64,000 nucleotides of DNA, taken from the NCBI RefSeq assembly GCF_003467445.1, contig NZ_QSGS01000001.1, positions 62,001-126,000 of the forward strand, read 5' to 3'. A program made the position numbers and the translations under genes. Position 1 is the stretch's first letter. The number at the start of each line of letters is the position of its first letter. The notes below the pieces were generated by a model, which saw nothing but the letters and a program-made list of their open reading frames with translations, ran no database searches and was not told the DNA's origin. Of this stretch, positions 18,470-27,815 are shown piece by piece. Source of the stretch: Exiguobacterium sp. AM39-5BH (GTDB taxonomy: Bacteria; Bacillota; Bacilli; Exiguobacteriales; Exiguobacteriaceae).

Positions 18470-19633
18470 ATGCACAACTTTGAATACAAAAACCCGACGA
18501 AACTTATTTTCGGGACACATCAAATCGAAAAACTCGCGAGCGAGTTACAGGCGCTAGACGCCAAGAAAGTGATGCTCGTCTATGGAGGCGGGAGCATCAA
18601 AAAGAACGGCACGTACGAAGAGGTCGTTGCTGAATTGAACAACGCCGGGATTGACTTCGTCGACTTCTCAGGCGTCGAACCGAACCCGCGCATCGAGACG
18701 GTACGTCGTGCCGTCAAACAAGCGCGTGAAGAGAACATCGACGCGTTGCTCGCGGTCGGTGGCGGTTCGGTCATCGATTGTACGAAACTCATCTCGGCGG
18801 CCATCCCATATGAAGGCGATGCTTGGGATATCGTGCTTCGCGACCACATCCCGACAGAAGCGGTCCCGTTCGGTACGGTGCTCACGCTCGCGGCGACAGG
18901 ATCTGAGATGAACTCGGGCTCGGTCATCACGAACTGGGAGACGCAAGAGAAGTACGGTTGGGGCCATCCGCTCGTCTATCCGACATTCTCGATTCTTGAT
19001 CCGCGTTACACGGTGTCGGTACCGAAAGACCAAACGATTTACGGCATCGTCGACATGATGAGCCACTGCTTCGAGCAATACTTCCACCCGAACCACGCAC
19101 CGGTCCAAGAGCGCATGACGGAAGGTGTCTTGAAAGCAGTCGTCGAATCGGGACCAAAACTCGTCAACGACTTGGAGAACGTCGACTTGCGCGCCATCAT
19201 CTTGTTCGCTGGAACGGTCGCTTTGAACGGTGTGCTCCAAATGGGCGCGTCGGGCGACTGGGCCTCACACAACATCGAGCATGCGGTCTCGGCCGTCCAT
19301 GACATCCCGCACGCAGGCGGACTTGCTATCTTGTTCCCGCGTTGGATGGAGCATGTGCTTGAAGAAGACAACGCTGCTCGCTTCGCCCGCTTAGGCACAG
19401 AAGTGTTTAACGTTGAACCGGCGGATAACGACCTCGAGACGGCAAATCAGACGATTGCTGCAATCCGTGCCTTCTTTGACAAACTTGGGGCACCGAACTC
19501 GCTCCGTGACTATGACATCGATGAGTCGACGTTTGATGCCATTCTCGACTCGGCCATGAAACGAGGCGCGTTCGGTCGCTTCCGTACACTTGAGCGTGAA
19601 GACGTTGCAGCAATTCTTGAATTGAGCAAATAA
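18470..19633 (+). CDS. yugJ: Iron-containing alcohol dehydrogenase, YugJ-like
   Basis: A group III (iron-dependent) alcohol dehydrogenase of 387 residues, probably reducing or oxidising aldehydes and alcohols such as butanal with NAD(P). The nucleotide-binding GGGSIKKNG and [14 protein letters not shown] segments are present, and metal ligands lie in [14 protein letters not shown] and [23 protein letters not shown]. Position between yugI and pgi matches B. subtilis yugJ/yugK. AAGGAGG precedes the start. A -10-like TATAGT lies 42 bases upstream, suggesting a separate promoter. Confidence 0.9.
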   Translation: MHNFEYKNPTKLIFGTHQIEKLASELQALDAKKVMLVYGGGSIKKNGTYEEVVAELNNAGIDFVDFSGVEPNPRIETVRRAVKQAREENIDALLAVGGGSVIDCTKLISAAIPYEGDAWDIVLRDHIPTEAVPFGTVLTLAATGSEMNSGSVITNWETQEKYGWGHPLVYPTFSILDPRYTVSVPKDQTIYGIVDMMSHCFEQYFHPNHAPVQERMTEGVLKAVVESGPKLVNDLENVDLRAIILFAGTVALNGVLQMGASGDWASHNIEHAVSAVHDIPHAGGLAILFPRWMEHVLEEDNAARFARLGTEVFNVEPADNDLETANQTIAAIRAFFDKLGAPNSLRDYDIDESTFDAILDSAMKRGAFGRFRTLEREDVAAILELSK

Positions 19634-19663
19634 GGCGATTTCATGCCTATTTTGCAATAATGA

Positions 19664-19693
19664 TTGAACGAATCCGACGTTTCCGTTTATGAT
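19664..19693 (+). promoter_or_regulatory. pgi promoter
   Basis: TTGAAC (19664-19669) and TATGAT (19688-19693) with an 18-base spacer, 47 bases before the pgi start codon; a good sigma-A match. Confidence 0.65.
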
Positions 19694-19739
19694 GGGTCAT
19701 GTATGGCTCTTCAATGAGCGATTTAAAGGAGGAAATGAC

Positions 19740-21092
19740 ATGTCAACAGTACGTTTCGATTATTCAAACGCCCTGTCTTTCGTCGGGGAACATGAAGTCG
19801 GTCAATTGCAAGAAACCGTGAAAGCAATGCATTCGGTCATTCACGACCGCAGCGGCGCAGGTAGCGATTTCCTTGGATGGGTCGACCTTCCAACAAACTA
19901 CGATACGGATGAGTTTGCCCGCATCAAAGCGGCCGCAGAACGGATCCGTGAAAATTCGGACGTCCTCGTCGTCGTCGGGATCGGTGGTTCATACCTCGGC
20001 GCGCGCGCGGCAATCGAGATGCTTCAACATTCATTCTTCAACGTATTGTCTAAAGAAGAACGTAACGCGCCACAAGTTTTCTTCGCCGGCCACAACATCT
20101 CGTCGACTTACTTGACGGAGTTGCTTCACGTGCTCGAAGGCAAGGACGTCTCGGTCAACGTCATCTCGAAATCGGGAACGACGACAGAACCGGCCATCGC
20201 GTTCCGTGTTCTCAAACAGTTCATGGAAGACAAGTATGGTCAAGATGGCGCACGTAAACGGATTTATGCGACAACAGACCGTGCTCGTGGCGCTTTGAAG
20301 ACGCTCGCGGATGCCGAAGGCTACGAGACGTTCGTGATTCCCGATGACGTTGGCGGTCGTTTCTCGGTGCTCACACCGGTCGGACTTCTTCCGATCGCGG
20401 CAGCCGGTATCGATATTGATGCCCTCATGGAAGGTGCACGCGACGCGCAAAACGCGTACTCGTCACCAGAGTTGGCTGAAAATGAAGCGTACCAATATGC
20501 GGTCGTCCGTAACGCCTTATATGCGAAAGGCAAGTCGATTGAGTTGCTCGTCAACTACGAACCGGCCTTGCATTATGTATCGGAATGGTGGAAACAGCTT
20601 TATGGCGAGTCGGAAGGAAAAGACAACAAAGGGATTTTCCCGGCGGCGGTCGACTTCTCGACGGATCTCCACTCAATGGGGCAGTACATCCAGGAAGGTC
20701 GTCGCGATTTGTTCGAGACGGTCATCCGTGTCACGAACGTCCGTCACGCGATGAACGTGCCCGAAGATGCGCAGGACCTTGATGGCTTGAACTTCCTCGC
20801 TGGCGAGACGATTCAATTCGTCAACGACAAGGCAGCTGAAGGAACACTCCTCGCCCACACGGACGGGAACGTACCGAATCTGGTCGTCGAATTGCCAGAG
20901 ATGACGCCGTACCATCTCGGTTACTTGTTCTACTTCTTCGAGAAGGCATGCGCGATGAGCGGATACATCCTTGGAGTGAACCCGTTCAACCAACCAGGTG
21001 TTGAAGCGTATAAAGCGAACATGTTCGCGTTGCTTGGAAAACCAGGATACGAAGAGCAAAAAGCTGAGCTTGAAAAGCGCTTGAACCAATAA
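19740..21092 (+). CDS. pgi: Glucose-6-phosphate isomerase
   Basis: Interconverts glucose 6-phosphate and fructose 6-phosphate in glycolysis. The 450-residue length is normal for the Gram-positive form. Substrate-binding [19 protein letters not shown] and [16 protein letters not shown] are intact, [18 protein letters not shown] is the first PROSITE-type signature region, and [23 protein letters not shown] contains the catalytic Glu/His area. [16 protein letters not shown] ending appears as [16 protein letters not shown]. The start MSTVRFDYS follows AAAGGAGGAAATG; the longer upstream frame has no ribosome binding site. Confidence 0.97.
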   Translation: MSTVRFDYSNALSFVGEHEVGQLQETVKAMHSVIHDRSGAGSDFLGWVDLPTNYDTDEFARIKAAAERIRENSDVLVVVGIGGSYLGARAAIEMLQHSFFNVLSKEERNAPQVFFAGHNISSTYLTELLHVLEGKDVSVNVISKSGTTTEPAIAFRVLKQFMEDKYGQDGARKRIYATTDRARGALKTLADAEGYETFVIPDDVGGRFSVLTPVGLLPIAAAGIDIDALMEGARDAQNAYSSPELAENEAYQYAVVRNALYAKGKSIELLVNYEPALHYVSEWWKQLYGESEGKDNKGIFPAAVDFSTDLHSMGQYIQEGRRDLFETVIRVTNVRHAMNVPEDAQDLDGLNFLAGETIQFVNDKAAEGTLLAHTDGNVPNLVVELPEMTPYHLGYLFYFFEKACAMSGYILGVNPFNQPGVEAYKANMFALLGKPGYEEQKAELEKRLNQ

Positions 21093-21097
21093 TTTTG

Positions 21098-21128
21098 AAT
21101 AGGTCCGCTCCGGCGGACCTATTTTTTT
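21098..21128 (+). terminator. Terminator after pgi
   Basis: Stem AATAGGTCCGC, loop tccg, GCGGACCTATT, followed by a T run. Confidence 0.9.
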
Positions 21129-21190
21129 GTTTGAAACTAGGGGAAGACAAGGTAAAGTGAGAGTAGACAGGGGAAAGAAAGGGATGGACT

Positions 21191-21664
21191 ATGTTGACAT
21201 TCACGGACTACTATCACAATAAAGTCGAGTTGAGCTTTGCACACTATCCATTTTCGGATACGCCGCTCCACGTCTGGGTCGTCGCCCGCTACAAAGATCG
21301 ATGGGTGCTGACAAAGCATAAACAGCGTGGACTTGAGTTTCCGGGCGGAAAAGTCGAACCTGGCGAACACGAGGATGACGCTGCAATTCGGGAAGTATAC
21401 GAAGAGACGGGCGGTGTCGTGAAGACGCTCCTTTATCTCGGCCAATACCGGGTACTCGGGCGCGGCGACACGGTCATTAAAAATATTTACTTTGCCGAGA
21501 TCGAGCGGTTTGATGACCACCCGGCGGTCGACGAGACCGATGGGGCCGTCCTGATGGAGGAATTGCCGACGAATCTGCTCCGGAACAACAGGTACAGTTT
21601 CATGATGAAAGACCGGGTTCTCCCGGAGACGATGAAGGTGCTCAATGAAAAACGATTGGTTTGA
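21191..21664 (+). CDS. ytkD: NUDIX hydrolase, YtkD-like nucleoside triphosphatase
   Basis: A 157-residue NUDIX enzyme. The Nudix box runs GGKVEPGEHEDDAAIREVYEETGG, matching GX5EX7REUXEEXGU. Overall it resembles B. subtilis YtkD (TDYYHNKVELSF, FSDTPLHVWVV, LGQYRVLG, VIKNIYFAEIE, ELPTNLLRN), a 158-residue pyrophosphohydrolase with 8-oxo-dGTPase activity. Next to ytmA and pckA, as in B. subtilis. GAAAGGGATGG precedes the ATG. It overlaps ytmA by 20 bases. Confidence 0.92.
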   Translation: MLTFTDYYHNKVELSFAHYPFSDTPLHVWVVARYKDRWVLTKHKQRGLEFPGGKVEPGEHEDDAAIREVYEETGGVVKTLLYLGQYRVLGRGDTVIKNIYFAEIERFDDHPAVDETDGAVLMEELPTNLLRNNRYSFMMKDRVLPETMKVLNEKRLV

Positions 21665-22406
21665 CAAGGTTGAGGTCTTACCACCGTACGCTGGTTACCC
21701 GGTTCATCGCGGCTGGTACGCGACACGTGACGGTGAGGACGTCGTTGCCTATACGATCACGCCGAAGCGGCCGAACGGGCACGTCTTATTCTATCTGCGC
21801 GGCGGAACGGGACGTATCGGGGATGTACGCTTGCCCCGGTTGATGCAGTTCGCGGCCAAAGGCTTTCACGTCGTCGCACCCGTTTACCGGGGTAACCACG
21901 GCGGGAGCGGAAAAGAGGACTTCGGTGGCGCCGATTTAGAGGACGTCTTGTCCCTTTATGACCGCGTCAGTCGAACGGATACGCTCATTCACGCCCTTGG
22001 CTTCTCGCGTGGGGGGATGATGGCGTTGTCGCTGGCTGCGGAACGACCGCTCACGTCCGTCACGTCATGGGCGGGTGTGACCAATCTCGAGTGGACGTAT
22101 GAAGAACAGCGTTCGATGCGGAAGATGCTACGCCGTATGACCGGAGGCGACCCGGAGGCGGCCCGTGCCGCTTACGTCCAGCGTTCGCCTTTATATAAAG
22201 AGTGGGCGGCCCCGACGTTATTGATTCACGGCACCGACGATGTGCAAGTCCGGCTCCGTCATGCGACGGCCGTGGCCGAACGGATGGGGGAGCGGGCCGA
22301 GCTTTGGGTCGTCCCGTACGCCCATCAACTCCCGTTTTGGGAAAAATGGAAGACAACCGATCAGGCGATGGACTGGATGTTGTCCGTCACATCAAAAAAC
22401 GACTAG
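21645..22406 (+). CDS. ytmA: Prolyl-oligopeptidase-type alpha/beta hydrolase, YtmA-like
   Basis: A 253-residue alpha/beta hydrolase. The nucleophile elbow is GFSRGGMMAL, the acid is in LIHGTDDVQVRLRHA and the histidine in VVPYAHQLPFW, so the triad is complete. The oxyanion-side segment is FYLRGGTGRIGD. The fold resembles the C-terminal catalytic domain of family S9 enzymes without a propeller. Located between ytkD and pckA, as ytmA is near metK and pckA in B. subtilis. Translation is probably coupled to ytkD, whose 3' end it overlaps. The substrate is unknown. Confidence 0.82.
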   Translation: MKNDWFDKVEVLPPYAGYPVHRGWYATRDGEDVVAYTITPKRPNGHVLFYLRGGTGRIGDVRLPRLMQFAAKGFHVVAPVYRGNHGGSGKEDFGGADLEDVLSLYDRVSRTDTLIHALGFSRGGMMALSLAAERPLTSVTSWAGVTNLEWTYEEQRSMRKMLRRMTGGDPEAARAAYVQRSPLYKEWAAPTLLIHGTDDVQVRLRHATAVAERMGERAELWVVPYAHQLPFWEKWKTTDQAMDWMLSVTSKND

Positions 22407-22428
22407 TGCCGAGGGCACTAGTCGTTTT
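22396..22428. terminator. Bidirectional terminator between ytmA and pckA
   Basis: Stem AAAACGACTAGTGCC with loop gag and a perfect complement ending TTTT. It covers the ytmA stop codon and lies three bases from the pckA stop codon. Confidence 0.88.
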
Positions 22429-22430
22429 AT

Positions 22431-24002
22431 TTAAACGATGATGGGTCCGGCCGCGACGACCGCCTCACTCGCTTTCGTGAATTGTTTGAAATTGTCTTGG
22501 AATTTCCGGGCGAGCGCCGTTGCCTCGGCATCATAGCGCGCTCCGTCTTTCCATGTGTCCCGCGGATTGAGGACGTTTCCTGGTACGCCCTCGATGTGAC
22601 GTGGAATCTCGACATTGAAAATGTCGTGGCGCGTCGTCTCGACTTCACGCAGCTTACCGTTAACTGCTGCGTTCACCATCGCCCGTGTGTAGGCAAGTTT
22701 CATTCGTGAGCCTTCTCCGTACGCGCCGCCGGTCCAACCTGTGTTGACGAGATAGACGTCGACGTCATGCTTCTCGATTAGCGTACCGAGCATGTCCGCA
22801 TAGCGCTCCGGTGCGAGCGGCAAGAATGGTGAGCCGAAACATGTTGAGAACGTCGCTTGTGGCTCAGTAACGCCACGCTCCGTGCCGGCGAGTTTCGACG
22901 TATATCCAGACAAGAAGTGATACATCGCTTGCTCCTTCGTCAATTTGCTGATTGGAGGCAACACCCCGTACGCATCGGCCGTCAAGAAAACGATCGTGTT
23001 CGGATGACCGGCTCGTGACGGGAGCATCGCGTTATCGATAAACTGAATCGGATAGGCGGCCCGTGTGTTCTCGGTAAGTGAGATATTCTTATAATCTGGC
23101 GTCCGGTCCGCGTTCAAGACGACGTTCTCAATTAATGAACCGAAACGGATGGCGTCATAGATTTCTGGCTCGTTTTCGCGTGACAAGTTGATTGTCTTCG
23201 CGTAACAACCTCCCTCGATATTGAAGATGCCATCGGGAGACCACCCGTGCTCGTCATCCCCAATCAAATGGCGTTCCGGGTCGGCAGACAGTGTCGTCTT
23301 CCCAGTTCCCGACAAACCGAAGAAGAGGGCCGTCTCGCCGGCGTCCGACACGTTGGCGGAGCAATGCATCGACAAAACATGTTGTTCCGGCAACAAGAAG
23401 TTCATGACCGAGAAAATTGATTTTTTAATTTCGCCGCCGTATTCTGTTCCCCCGATCAGAATGGTCCGTTTGGCGAATGAGACAAGAATAAATGTTTCGG
23501 AGTTCGTTCCATCGACCGCAGGGTCAGCTTTATAGCTCGGAGCATAGATGACCGTGAATGGCTCGAAGGCACCTTTCGAAGGCCATTCGCGCAAGAACAG
23601 TTGCTTAGCGAACAAGTTGTGCCACGCGTATTCCGTGATGGCACGGACCGGGAGCGTATAGTGCTCATCTGCCCCAGCAGACGCCTCTAGATAATAGAGT
23701 TTGTCCTTTGTTTCGAGGTGCGTCAACACTTTGTCGAGCAACGCAGTGAATTTGTCTTCCGCGATCGGTTGATTGATGGGTCCCCAGTCTACCAAATGAT
23801 TGCTGACTTCATCTTGCACGACGAATTTGTCTTTTGGTGACCGTCCTGTGAATTTCCCGGTACTGACTGATAAAGCCCCGTCTTTCGTCAGTACACCCTC
23901 ACCGTTGCGAATGGCTTCTTCCACCAGTTCGGGAACCGTCAAGTTCCGCTTCATGTCGGCACCTTTAATTAATTCTTCGATTTTCAGGAGCGTTGTCGCC
24001 AT
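22431..24002 (-). CDS. pckA: Phosphoenolpyruvate carboxykinase (ATP)
   Basis: Converts oxaloacetate and ATP to phosphoenolpyruvate, CO2 and ADP, the entry step of gluconeogenesis. The P-loop [15 protein letters not shown] and the metal-binding LIGDDEHGW and [12 protein letters not shown] are intact, and the oxaloacetate-side GRSPKDKF is near residue 50. The 523-residue length is usual. ATG at 24002 has AAAGGTGGG before it. The control region contains a good sigma-A promoter with a CcpN-like site on the -10 element and a cre-like site, suggesting glycolytic repression as in B. subtilis. Confidence 0.96.
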   Translation of the reverse strand: MATTLLKIEELIKGADMKRNLTVPELVEEAIRNGEGVLTKDGALSVSTGKFTGRSPKDKFVVQDEVSNHLVDWGPINQPIAEDKFTALLDKVLTHLETKDKLYYLEASAGADEHYTLPVRAITEYAWHNLFAKQLFLREWPSKGAFEPFTVIYAPSYKADPAVDGTNSETFILVSFAKRTILIGGTEYGGEIKKSIFSVMNFLLPEQHVLSMHCSANVSDAGETALFFGLSGTGKTTLSADPERHLIGDDEHGWSPDGIFNIEGGCYAKTINLSRENEPEIYDAIRFGSLIENVVLNADRTPDYKNISLTENTRAAYPIQFIDNAMLPSRAGHPNTIVFLTADAYGVLPPISKLTKEQAMYHFLSGYTSKLAGTERGVTEPQATFSTCFGSPFLPLAPERYADMLGTLIEKHDVDVYLVNTGWTGGAYGEGSRMKLAYTRAMVNAAVNGKLREVETTRHDIFNVEIPRHIEGVPGNVLNPRDTWKDGARYDAEATALARKFQDNFKQFTKASEAVVAAGPIIV

Positions 24003-24077
24003 CCTGAATCCCACCTTTCCCCTAAATAGATGTGGATGAAATCCGCATACTTCGCGTTTAATCAGTATGACGTTTTT

Positions 24078-24106
24078 ATTATATGTGACATACTAATCAA
24101 AAACAA
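24078..24106 (-). promoter_or_regulatory. pckA promoter with overlapping CcpN-like site
   Basis: On the minus strand TTGTTT and TATAAT are separated by 17 bases. The minus-strand sequence TATGTCACATA (24082-24092), abutting and overlapping the -10, matches 10 of 11 positions of the CcpN consensus TRTGHYATAYW as I recall it. CcpN represses pckA and gapB in B. subtilis during growth on sugars. Confidence 0.5.
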
Positions 24107-24124
24107 GCATTTTTTACCCTTTAA

Positions 24125-24138
24125 AGTAAGCGCTTTCT
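24125..24138. promoter_or_regulatory. Catabolite-responsive element (cre) candidate upstream of pckA
   Basis: AGTAAGCGCTTTCT, read on the minus strand as AGAAAGCGCTTACT, matches the CcpA operator core GAAAGCGCTTAC. It lies about 19 bases upstream of the pckA -35 element and could also serve the divergent metK side. Confidence 0.5.
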
Positions 24139-24271
24139 TACATTGTCATTCTAACATATTCCGTACCAGGTCATAGTACAAAAACCGAAATGGACAAAAA
24201 AATGTTTGATATTTCACAAACATAACTATTTGATTGATTGTGAAGAAGTTTGACGAATTCGGTCGATACGC

Positions 24272-24300
24272 TTGACAGAACGGGGTGTCATTTATATGAT
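24272..24300 (+). promoter_or_regulatory. metK leader promoter
   Basis: A consensus TTGACA, a 17-base spacer and TATGAT, ending 16 bases before the SAM riboswitch begins. A strong sigma-A promoter. Confidence 0.8.
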
Positions 24301-24315
24301 GGTCTTCGTAACGGA

Positions 24316-24440
24316 TACTCTTATTCTGAGCGGTGGAGGGAACAAGGCCCTACGAAGCCCAGCAACCGTCCGATTTGTCATTGTTATTCGGAAAAGGTGC
24401 TATCCTGAAGCGAAGCGTAAGCTTCGAACGATAAGAGGGT
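24316..24440 (+). ncRNA. SAM riboswitch (S-box, SAM-I)
   Basis: The conserved S-box order is present: CTCTTATTCTGAGCGGTGGAGGGA, then CCCTACGAAGCCCAGCAACCG (split here into its usual P2a and P3 parts), then AAAGGTGCTATCCTGA-type P4 and the closing ATAAGAGGG that pairs with CTCTTAT to make P1. It precedes metK, the SAM synthetase. SAM binding favours P1 and the terminator that follows, so high SAM shuts off metK. Confidence 0.95.
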
Positions 24441-24457
24441 AAGGAAGAACGATTCAA

Positions 24458-24490
24458 CCTTTCCCATTGAACATGGCGAGAGGTTTTTTT
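24458..24490 (+). terminator. Intrinsic terminator of the metK SAM riboswitch
   Basis: CCTTTCCCAT, loop, ATGGCGAGAGG, followed by seven T residues. The expression platform of the S-box leader, about 80 bases before the metK start. Confidence 0.75.
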
Positions 24491-24568
24491 CATTACCGTC
24501 CCAAAGCAACGCGTAAGGGGAACGAGTACCGTCCACACATTACCCTTTATTATAGGAGGTTTTTCGAA

Positions 24569-25777
24569 ATGGCAAACTTGAACCGTCGACTTTTCACTTC
24601 GGAGTCCGTCACGGAAGGACATCCAGATAAAATTTGTGACCAAATCTCAGATGCGATTTTGGATGCGATTTTAGCTGAAGATCCAAACGCCCGCGTTGCG
24701 GCTGAGACGTCTGTCACAACAGGTCTCGTGCTCGTAGCAGGTGAGATCACAACATCAACTTACGTGGATATCCCGAAAGTTGTTCGTGAGACTGTACGTG
24801 AGATCGGCTACACACGTGCGAAATATGGTTTCGATGCAGAGACTTGTGCAGTCCTCACATCAATCGATGAGCAATCGGTAGACATCGCCCAAGGTGTCGA
24901 CCAAGCACTCGAAGCTCGTGAAGGACAAATGACTGAAGAAGAAATCGATGCGATCGGTGCTGGTGACCAAGGTCTCATGTTCGGTTATGCGACAAAAGAG
25001 ACGCCGGAACTTATGCCGCTCCCGATTTCACTCGCTCACAAATTGTCCCGTCGTTTGGCAGAAGTTCGTAAGAACGGCACGCTCGCTTACCTTCGCCCAG
25101 ATGGGAAGACGCAAGTGACGGTCGAATACGACGAAGCGAACAACCCGGTTCGCATCGACACAATCGTCATCTCGACACAACACGCGGAAGACATCACGCT
25201 CGAGCAAATCCAAGCTGATTTGAAAGAGCACGTCATCGATGCGGTCATCCCGGCTGAACTCATCGACGCGGACACGAAATACTTCATCAACCCGACTGGC
25301 CGCTTCGTAATCGGTGGACCACAAGGGGATGCAGGCCTCACAGGACGCAAAATCATCGTCGATACGTACGGTGGATACGCACGTCACGGCGGCGGCGCGT
25401 TCTCAGGTAAAGACCCTACCAAAGTTGACCGTTCAGCGGCGTATGCAGCTCGTTATGTGGCGAAAAACCTCGTCGCGGCGGGACTTGCTGACAAAGCAGA
25501 AGTTCAACTTGCTTACGCAATCGGTGTCGCTCACCCGGTATCAATCGCGGTTGATACGTTCGGCACTGGTAAATTGAGCGAGACTGAGCTCGTCGAACTC
25601 GTTCGTGAGAACTTCGACCTCCGGCCGGCCGGCATCATCAAGATGCTCGACCTTCGCCGCCCGATTTACAAGCAGACAGCAGCTTACGGCCACTTCGGTC
25701 GTACAGACGTGGAACTCCCGTGGGAGCAAACGGACAAAGCGGCAGTGCTCGAAGAAGGCGCGAAACGCTTCGCATAA
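24569..25777 (+). CDS. metK: S-adenosylmethionine synthetase
   Basis: Makes S-adenosylmethionine from methionine and ATP. The 402-residue protein begins [41 protein letters not shown] and [23 protein letters not shown] are the two MetK signatures, and [24 protein letters not shown] is intact. TAGGAGG lies 11 bases before the ATG at 24569. Control is by the S-box leader upstream. A terminator follows and the next gene is convergent. Confidence 0.97.
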   Translation: MANLNRRLFTSESVTEGHPDKICDQISDAILDAILAEDPNARVAAETSVTTGLVLVAGEITTSTYVDIPKVVRETVREIGYTRAKYGFDAETCAVLTSIDEQSVDIAQGVDQALEAREGQMTEEEIDAIGAGDQGLMFGYATKETPELMPLPISLAHKLSRRLAEVRKNGTLAYLRPDGKTQVTVEYDEANNPVRIDTIVISTQHAEDITLEQIQADLKEHVIDAVIPAELIDADTKYFINPTGRFVIGGPQGDAGLTGRKIIVDTYGGYARHGGGAFSGKDPTKVDRSAAYAARYVAKNLVAAGLADKAEVQLAYAIGVAHPVSIAVDTFGTGKLSETELVELVRENFDLRPAGIIKMLDLRRPIYKQTAAYGHFGRTDVELPWEQTDKAAVLEEGAKRFA

Positions 25778-25783
25778 CCATTG

Positions 25784-25816
25784 AAAAAACGACCTTTCAC
25801 TCGAAAGGTCGTTTTT
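25784..25816. terminator. Bidirectional terminator between metK and the YtxH-like gene
   Basis: Stem AAAAAACGACCTTTC, loop actc, GAAAGGTCGTTTTTT. It ends two bases from the stop of the convergent gene. Confidence 0.9.
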
Positions 25817-25818
25817 TG

Positions 25819-26342
25819 TTACGATTGAGATTTGCTTGAACCAGAAGTCTCGTCATCGTTTGAAGAATCAGATGACTCGGTTTGGCCGAGGGCAGTGTCT
25901 TTTGCTTCGACTACTTTTTCACTGATGGACTGTAAATCAGATTTTGCTTCCATGGCGGTTCCGGCAACCTTTGTCAAGTCTTGCTTCACGGTATCTACTT
26001 CGCCCGCGACTTTCTCATACACATTTTGCACGTCGGTGGCAACTTCTTGGATAATCCCAGAAGCAGACTTTACTTGATCGATGACTTGCGAAGCTTTTCC
26101 GCTAGGGTCTTTTGCGACTTCACTTACTAAACCGCCTACCGATGACTTTGCGGTTGAGAGAGACTGTTTCGTGTTTTGGCGATTCGATGAGCTGAGGAGA
26201 GCAAGAGCCCCTCCGACGACTGCTCCTAAAAGAATCCCTCTCATTAATGTAATACGGGGACCATTCGATTCTGCAGATCGAATTGACGGTTCGGATGATT
26301 GGCTTGCTCGACTTGTGGATCATGTTGTAATTTCGGTTCCAT
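25819..26342 (-). CDS. YtxH-domain general stress protein homologue, one frameshift
   Basis: A protein of about 174 residues with a glycine-rich membrane-associated segment MRGILLGAVVGGALALLSS followed by long amphipathic helix (residues like VAKDPSGKASQVIDQVKSASGIIQEVATDVQNVYEKV) and a serine-rich acidic tail, the layout of YtxH proteins. The frame breaks at a run of four C residues (plus 26256-26259): with five, the start moves to the ATG at 26342, which has GGGAGTG upstream, and the N-terminus MEPKLQHDPQVEQANHP is joined in frame. Without correction a start at MRGILL lacks a ribosome binding site. A sigma-B promoter lies upstream. It is a second copy beside the ytxH at 62.6 kb. Confidence 0.7.
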
Positions 26343-26380
26343 GGTAACACTCCCTTTTTTTAGTTGGCATTGATACTGTT

Positions 26381-26405
26381 ATACCCGACACTAAGGGAAA
26401 ATAAC
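26381..26405 (-). promoter_or_regulatory. Sigma-B-type promoter of the YtxH-like gene
   Basis: On the minus strand GTTATT, a 13-base spacer and GGGTAT lie about 40 bases before the ATG at 26342. The B. subtilis sigma-B consensus is GTTTAA-N12-15-GGGTAT, so 10 of 12 positions match. YtxH proteins belong to the sigma-B general stress regulon in B. subtilis. Confidence 0.6.
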
Positions 26406-26505
26406 GTATTCCTTTATTTCTACATCAAAAAGTAATGTACGGGCAGGATATTTTTTAGTTGTTGGGGAATGATAGTACTAGATTGGCCAAAAGGGGGATG
26501 CCGTT

Positions 26506-26976
26506 ATGAAGATTCGAGAAGCCGTGCCAGAAGATGCCGCCACCATTCGCGACATTGCGCTCGCGACGGTCAGTGAACAAGATGAGGTTCGTTCAAAAGT
26601 GATGGACCGCGCTTATCAACAAGAAGAGATCGTCCGTGCCATCAGTTCGAGCGAGGAAGCGAAAGAGCAGTTGTTCATTGTCGGTGAATCCGAAGGCGAC
26701 GTCATCGGCTTCTATCACGCCATCGACCGCGGGGACACATGGGAAGTACTCCGTCTCTATCTTCATCCGGCCCATCACCGCCAAGGCCTCGGGACAGCGC
26801 TGTTGTCGCATCTTCGGGAGCGAAAAGTCCAACCGATCGAGCTGTACGTCGAAAGCTCGAACGAGCAAGCGCTCGCGTTTTTGAGTCATGAGGCGTTCGT
26901 CGAACTGAATCGTATCCAAGAGGAAGTGTACGACCAACCGATGGAACTGATTCATTTACGGTACGACCCACGCTAA
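26506..26976 (+). CDS. GNAT family N-acetyltransferase
   Basis: A 156-residue GNAT acyltransferase. The acetyl-CoA pyrophosphate loop reads HPAHHRQGLGTALLSHL (the Q/RxxGxG/A motif), preceded by the strand VLRLYL and followed by YVESSNEQALAFLSHEAF, the usual motif B. AAAGGGGG precedes the ATG. The substrate cannot be inferred. It stands alone between the YtxH-like gene and a hydrolase. Confidence 0.88.
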   Translation: MKIREAVPEDAATIRDIALATVSEQDEVRSKVMDRAYQQEEIVRAISSSEEAKEQLFIVGESEGDVIGFYHAIDRGDTWEVLRLYLHPAHHRQGLGTALLSHLRERKVQPIELYVESSNEQALAFLSHEAFVELNRIQEEVYDQPMELIHLRYDPR

Positions 26977-26999
26977 GACCCTAGACGGATTTTCAACCA

Positions 27000-27025
27000 A
27001 ACATCAGTCTCGGCTGATGTTTTTT
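27000..27025 (+). terminator. Terminator after the GNAT gene
   Basis: AACATCAG, loop tctcgg, CTGATGTT followed by T residues. Confidence 0.8.
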
Positions 27026-27065
27026 GTTAGTATATAGATATGTGATAACAAAATGAGGTGACAGC

Positions 27066-27782
27066 ATGACATATGAAGAAGAATCACCAAAAGGCGTCAT
27101 CGTGATCGTTTATCCGCTCCAATTTACGTCACGGCTAAGCGAGGTGTTCTTAGGGCGATTGCGGGATGAGTATGAAGTGCTCGTCGTGGCCGGACAGACG
27201 GTCGGCCTGACAGCAGAAGACCACAAATTATTAATTAAAAACACGCTACGTGAGGCGAGTCAGTACAAGTTGCCGATTCACGTCATCGCGTTCAGTCTCG
27301 GGGCGTTGTTGACGAATCGCTTGCTCCAGGAATATGACGTGCCACTCGGCAGTCTGACGTACATTTCACCGCTGTTCGACTGGCATCCGTCCCGCCAAAT
27401 CGGTGGCCTGAAGCAAGTCGTCGCCAGTGCGGTCGACCGTTTTCGGCCTGACCTGCCCCTCGGCATGATGACGTTCATGGGTAGCGGGGAAGAGTCGTCT
27501 CGCTTCGGGGAAATCACGTACGGCCAATACCGTGAGATTGAAGAAGAAATCGTCGAGCATCAAGAAGAGAAGAAACATCTGCCGCGTCTGCCGCTTGCTT
27601 GTTTCTATGCGCCGGACGACCGCTTCGCCGATGTAAAATTAACACTTAACGTCTGCCGAAAAATTGGTGGGGACCAAGTGTACATCCGTAGACTCGAAGG
27701 ATTCCCGCATTTCGGCTATGAACGATTGAATACGAAATTCGCGGAGACGCTGCTCACGTTTTATGAATTGATTCGAGAATGA
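27066..27782 (+). CDS. Alpha/beta hydrolase-like protein, unrecognised subfamily
   Basis: A 238-residue protein with an alpha/beta hydrolase outline: a first strand GVIVIVYPLQF, the nucleophile elbow VIAFSLGALLTNRLL (AFSLG rather than the usual GxSxG), an acid-side strand LACFYAPDDRFADVK, and a histidine in EGFPHFGYERL. These could form a Ser-Asp-His triad. No secretion signal. A charged helical insertion (YREIEEEIVEHQEEKKH) separates core and cap. Function unknown. ATGAGGTGA precedes the start. Confidence 0.65.
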   Translation: MTYEEESPKGVIVIVYPLQFTSRLSEVFLGRLRDEYEVLVVAGQTVGLTAEDHKLLIKNTLREASQYKLPIHVIAFSLGALLTNRLLQEYDVPLGSLTYISPLFDWHPSRQIGGLKQVVASAVDRFRPDLPLGMMTFMGSGEESSRFGEITYGQYREIEEEIVEHQEEKKHLPRLPLACFYAPDDRFADVKLTLNVCRKIGGDQVYIRRLEGFPHFGYERLNTKFAETLLTFYELIRE

Positions 27783-27786
27783 ACAC

Positions 27787-27815
27787 AGGCGACTCGCATG
27801 AGTCGCCTAATTTTA
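27787..27815. terminator. Bidirectional terminator
   Basis: AGGCGACTC, loop gcat, GAGTCGCCT, then AATTTTA. It separates the hydrolase gene from the convergent ytqB. Confidence 0.75.

Noticed and set aside
24064..24095. AGTATG/CATACT dyad around the pckA -10 as a separate operator
   Set aside because: It overlaps the CcpN-like site and is probably part of the same element or chance.
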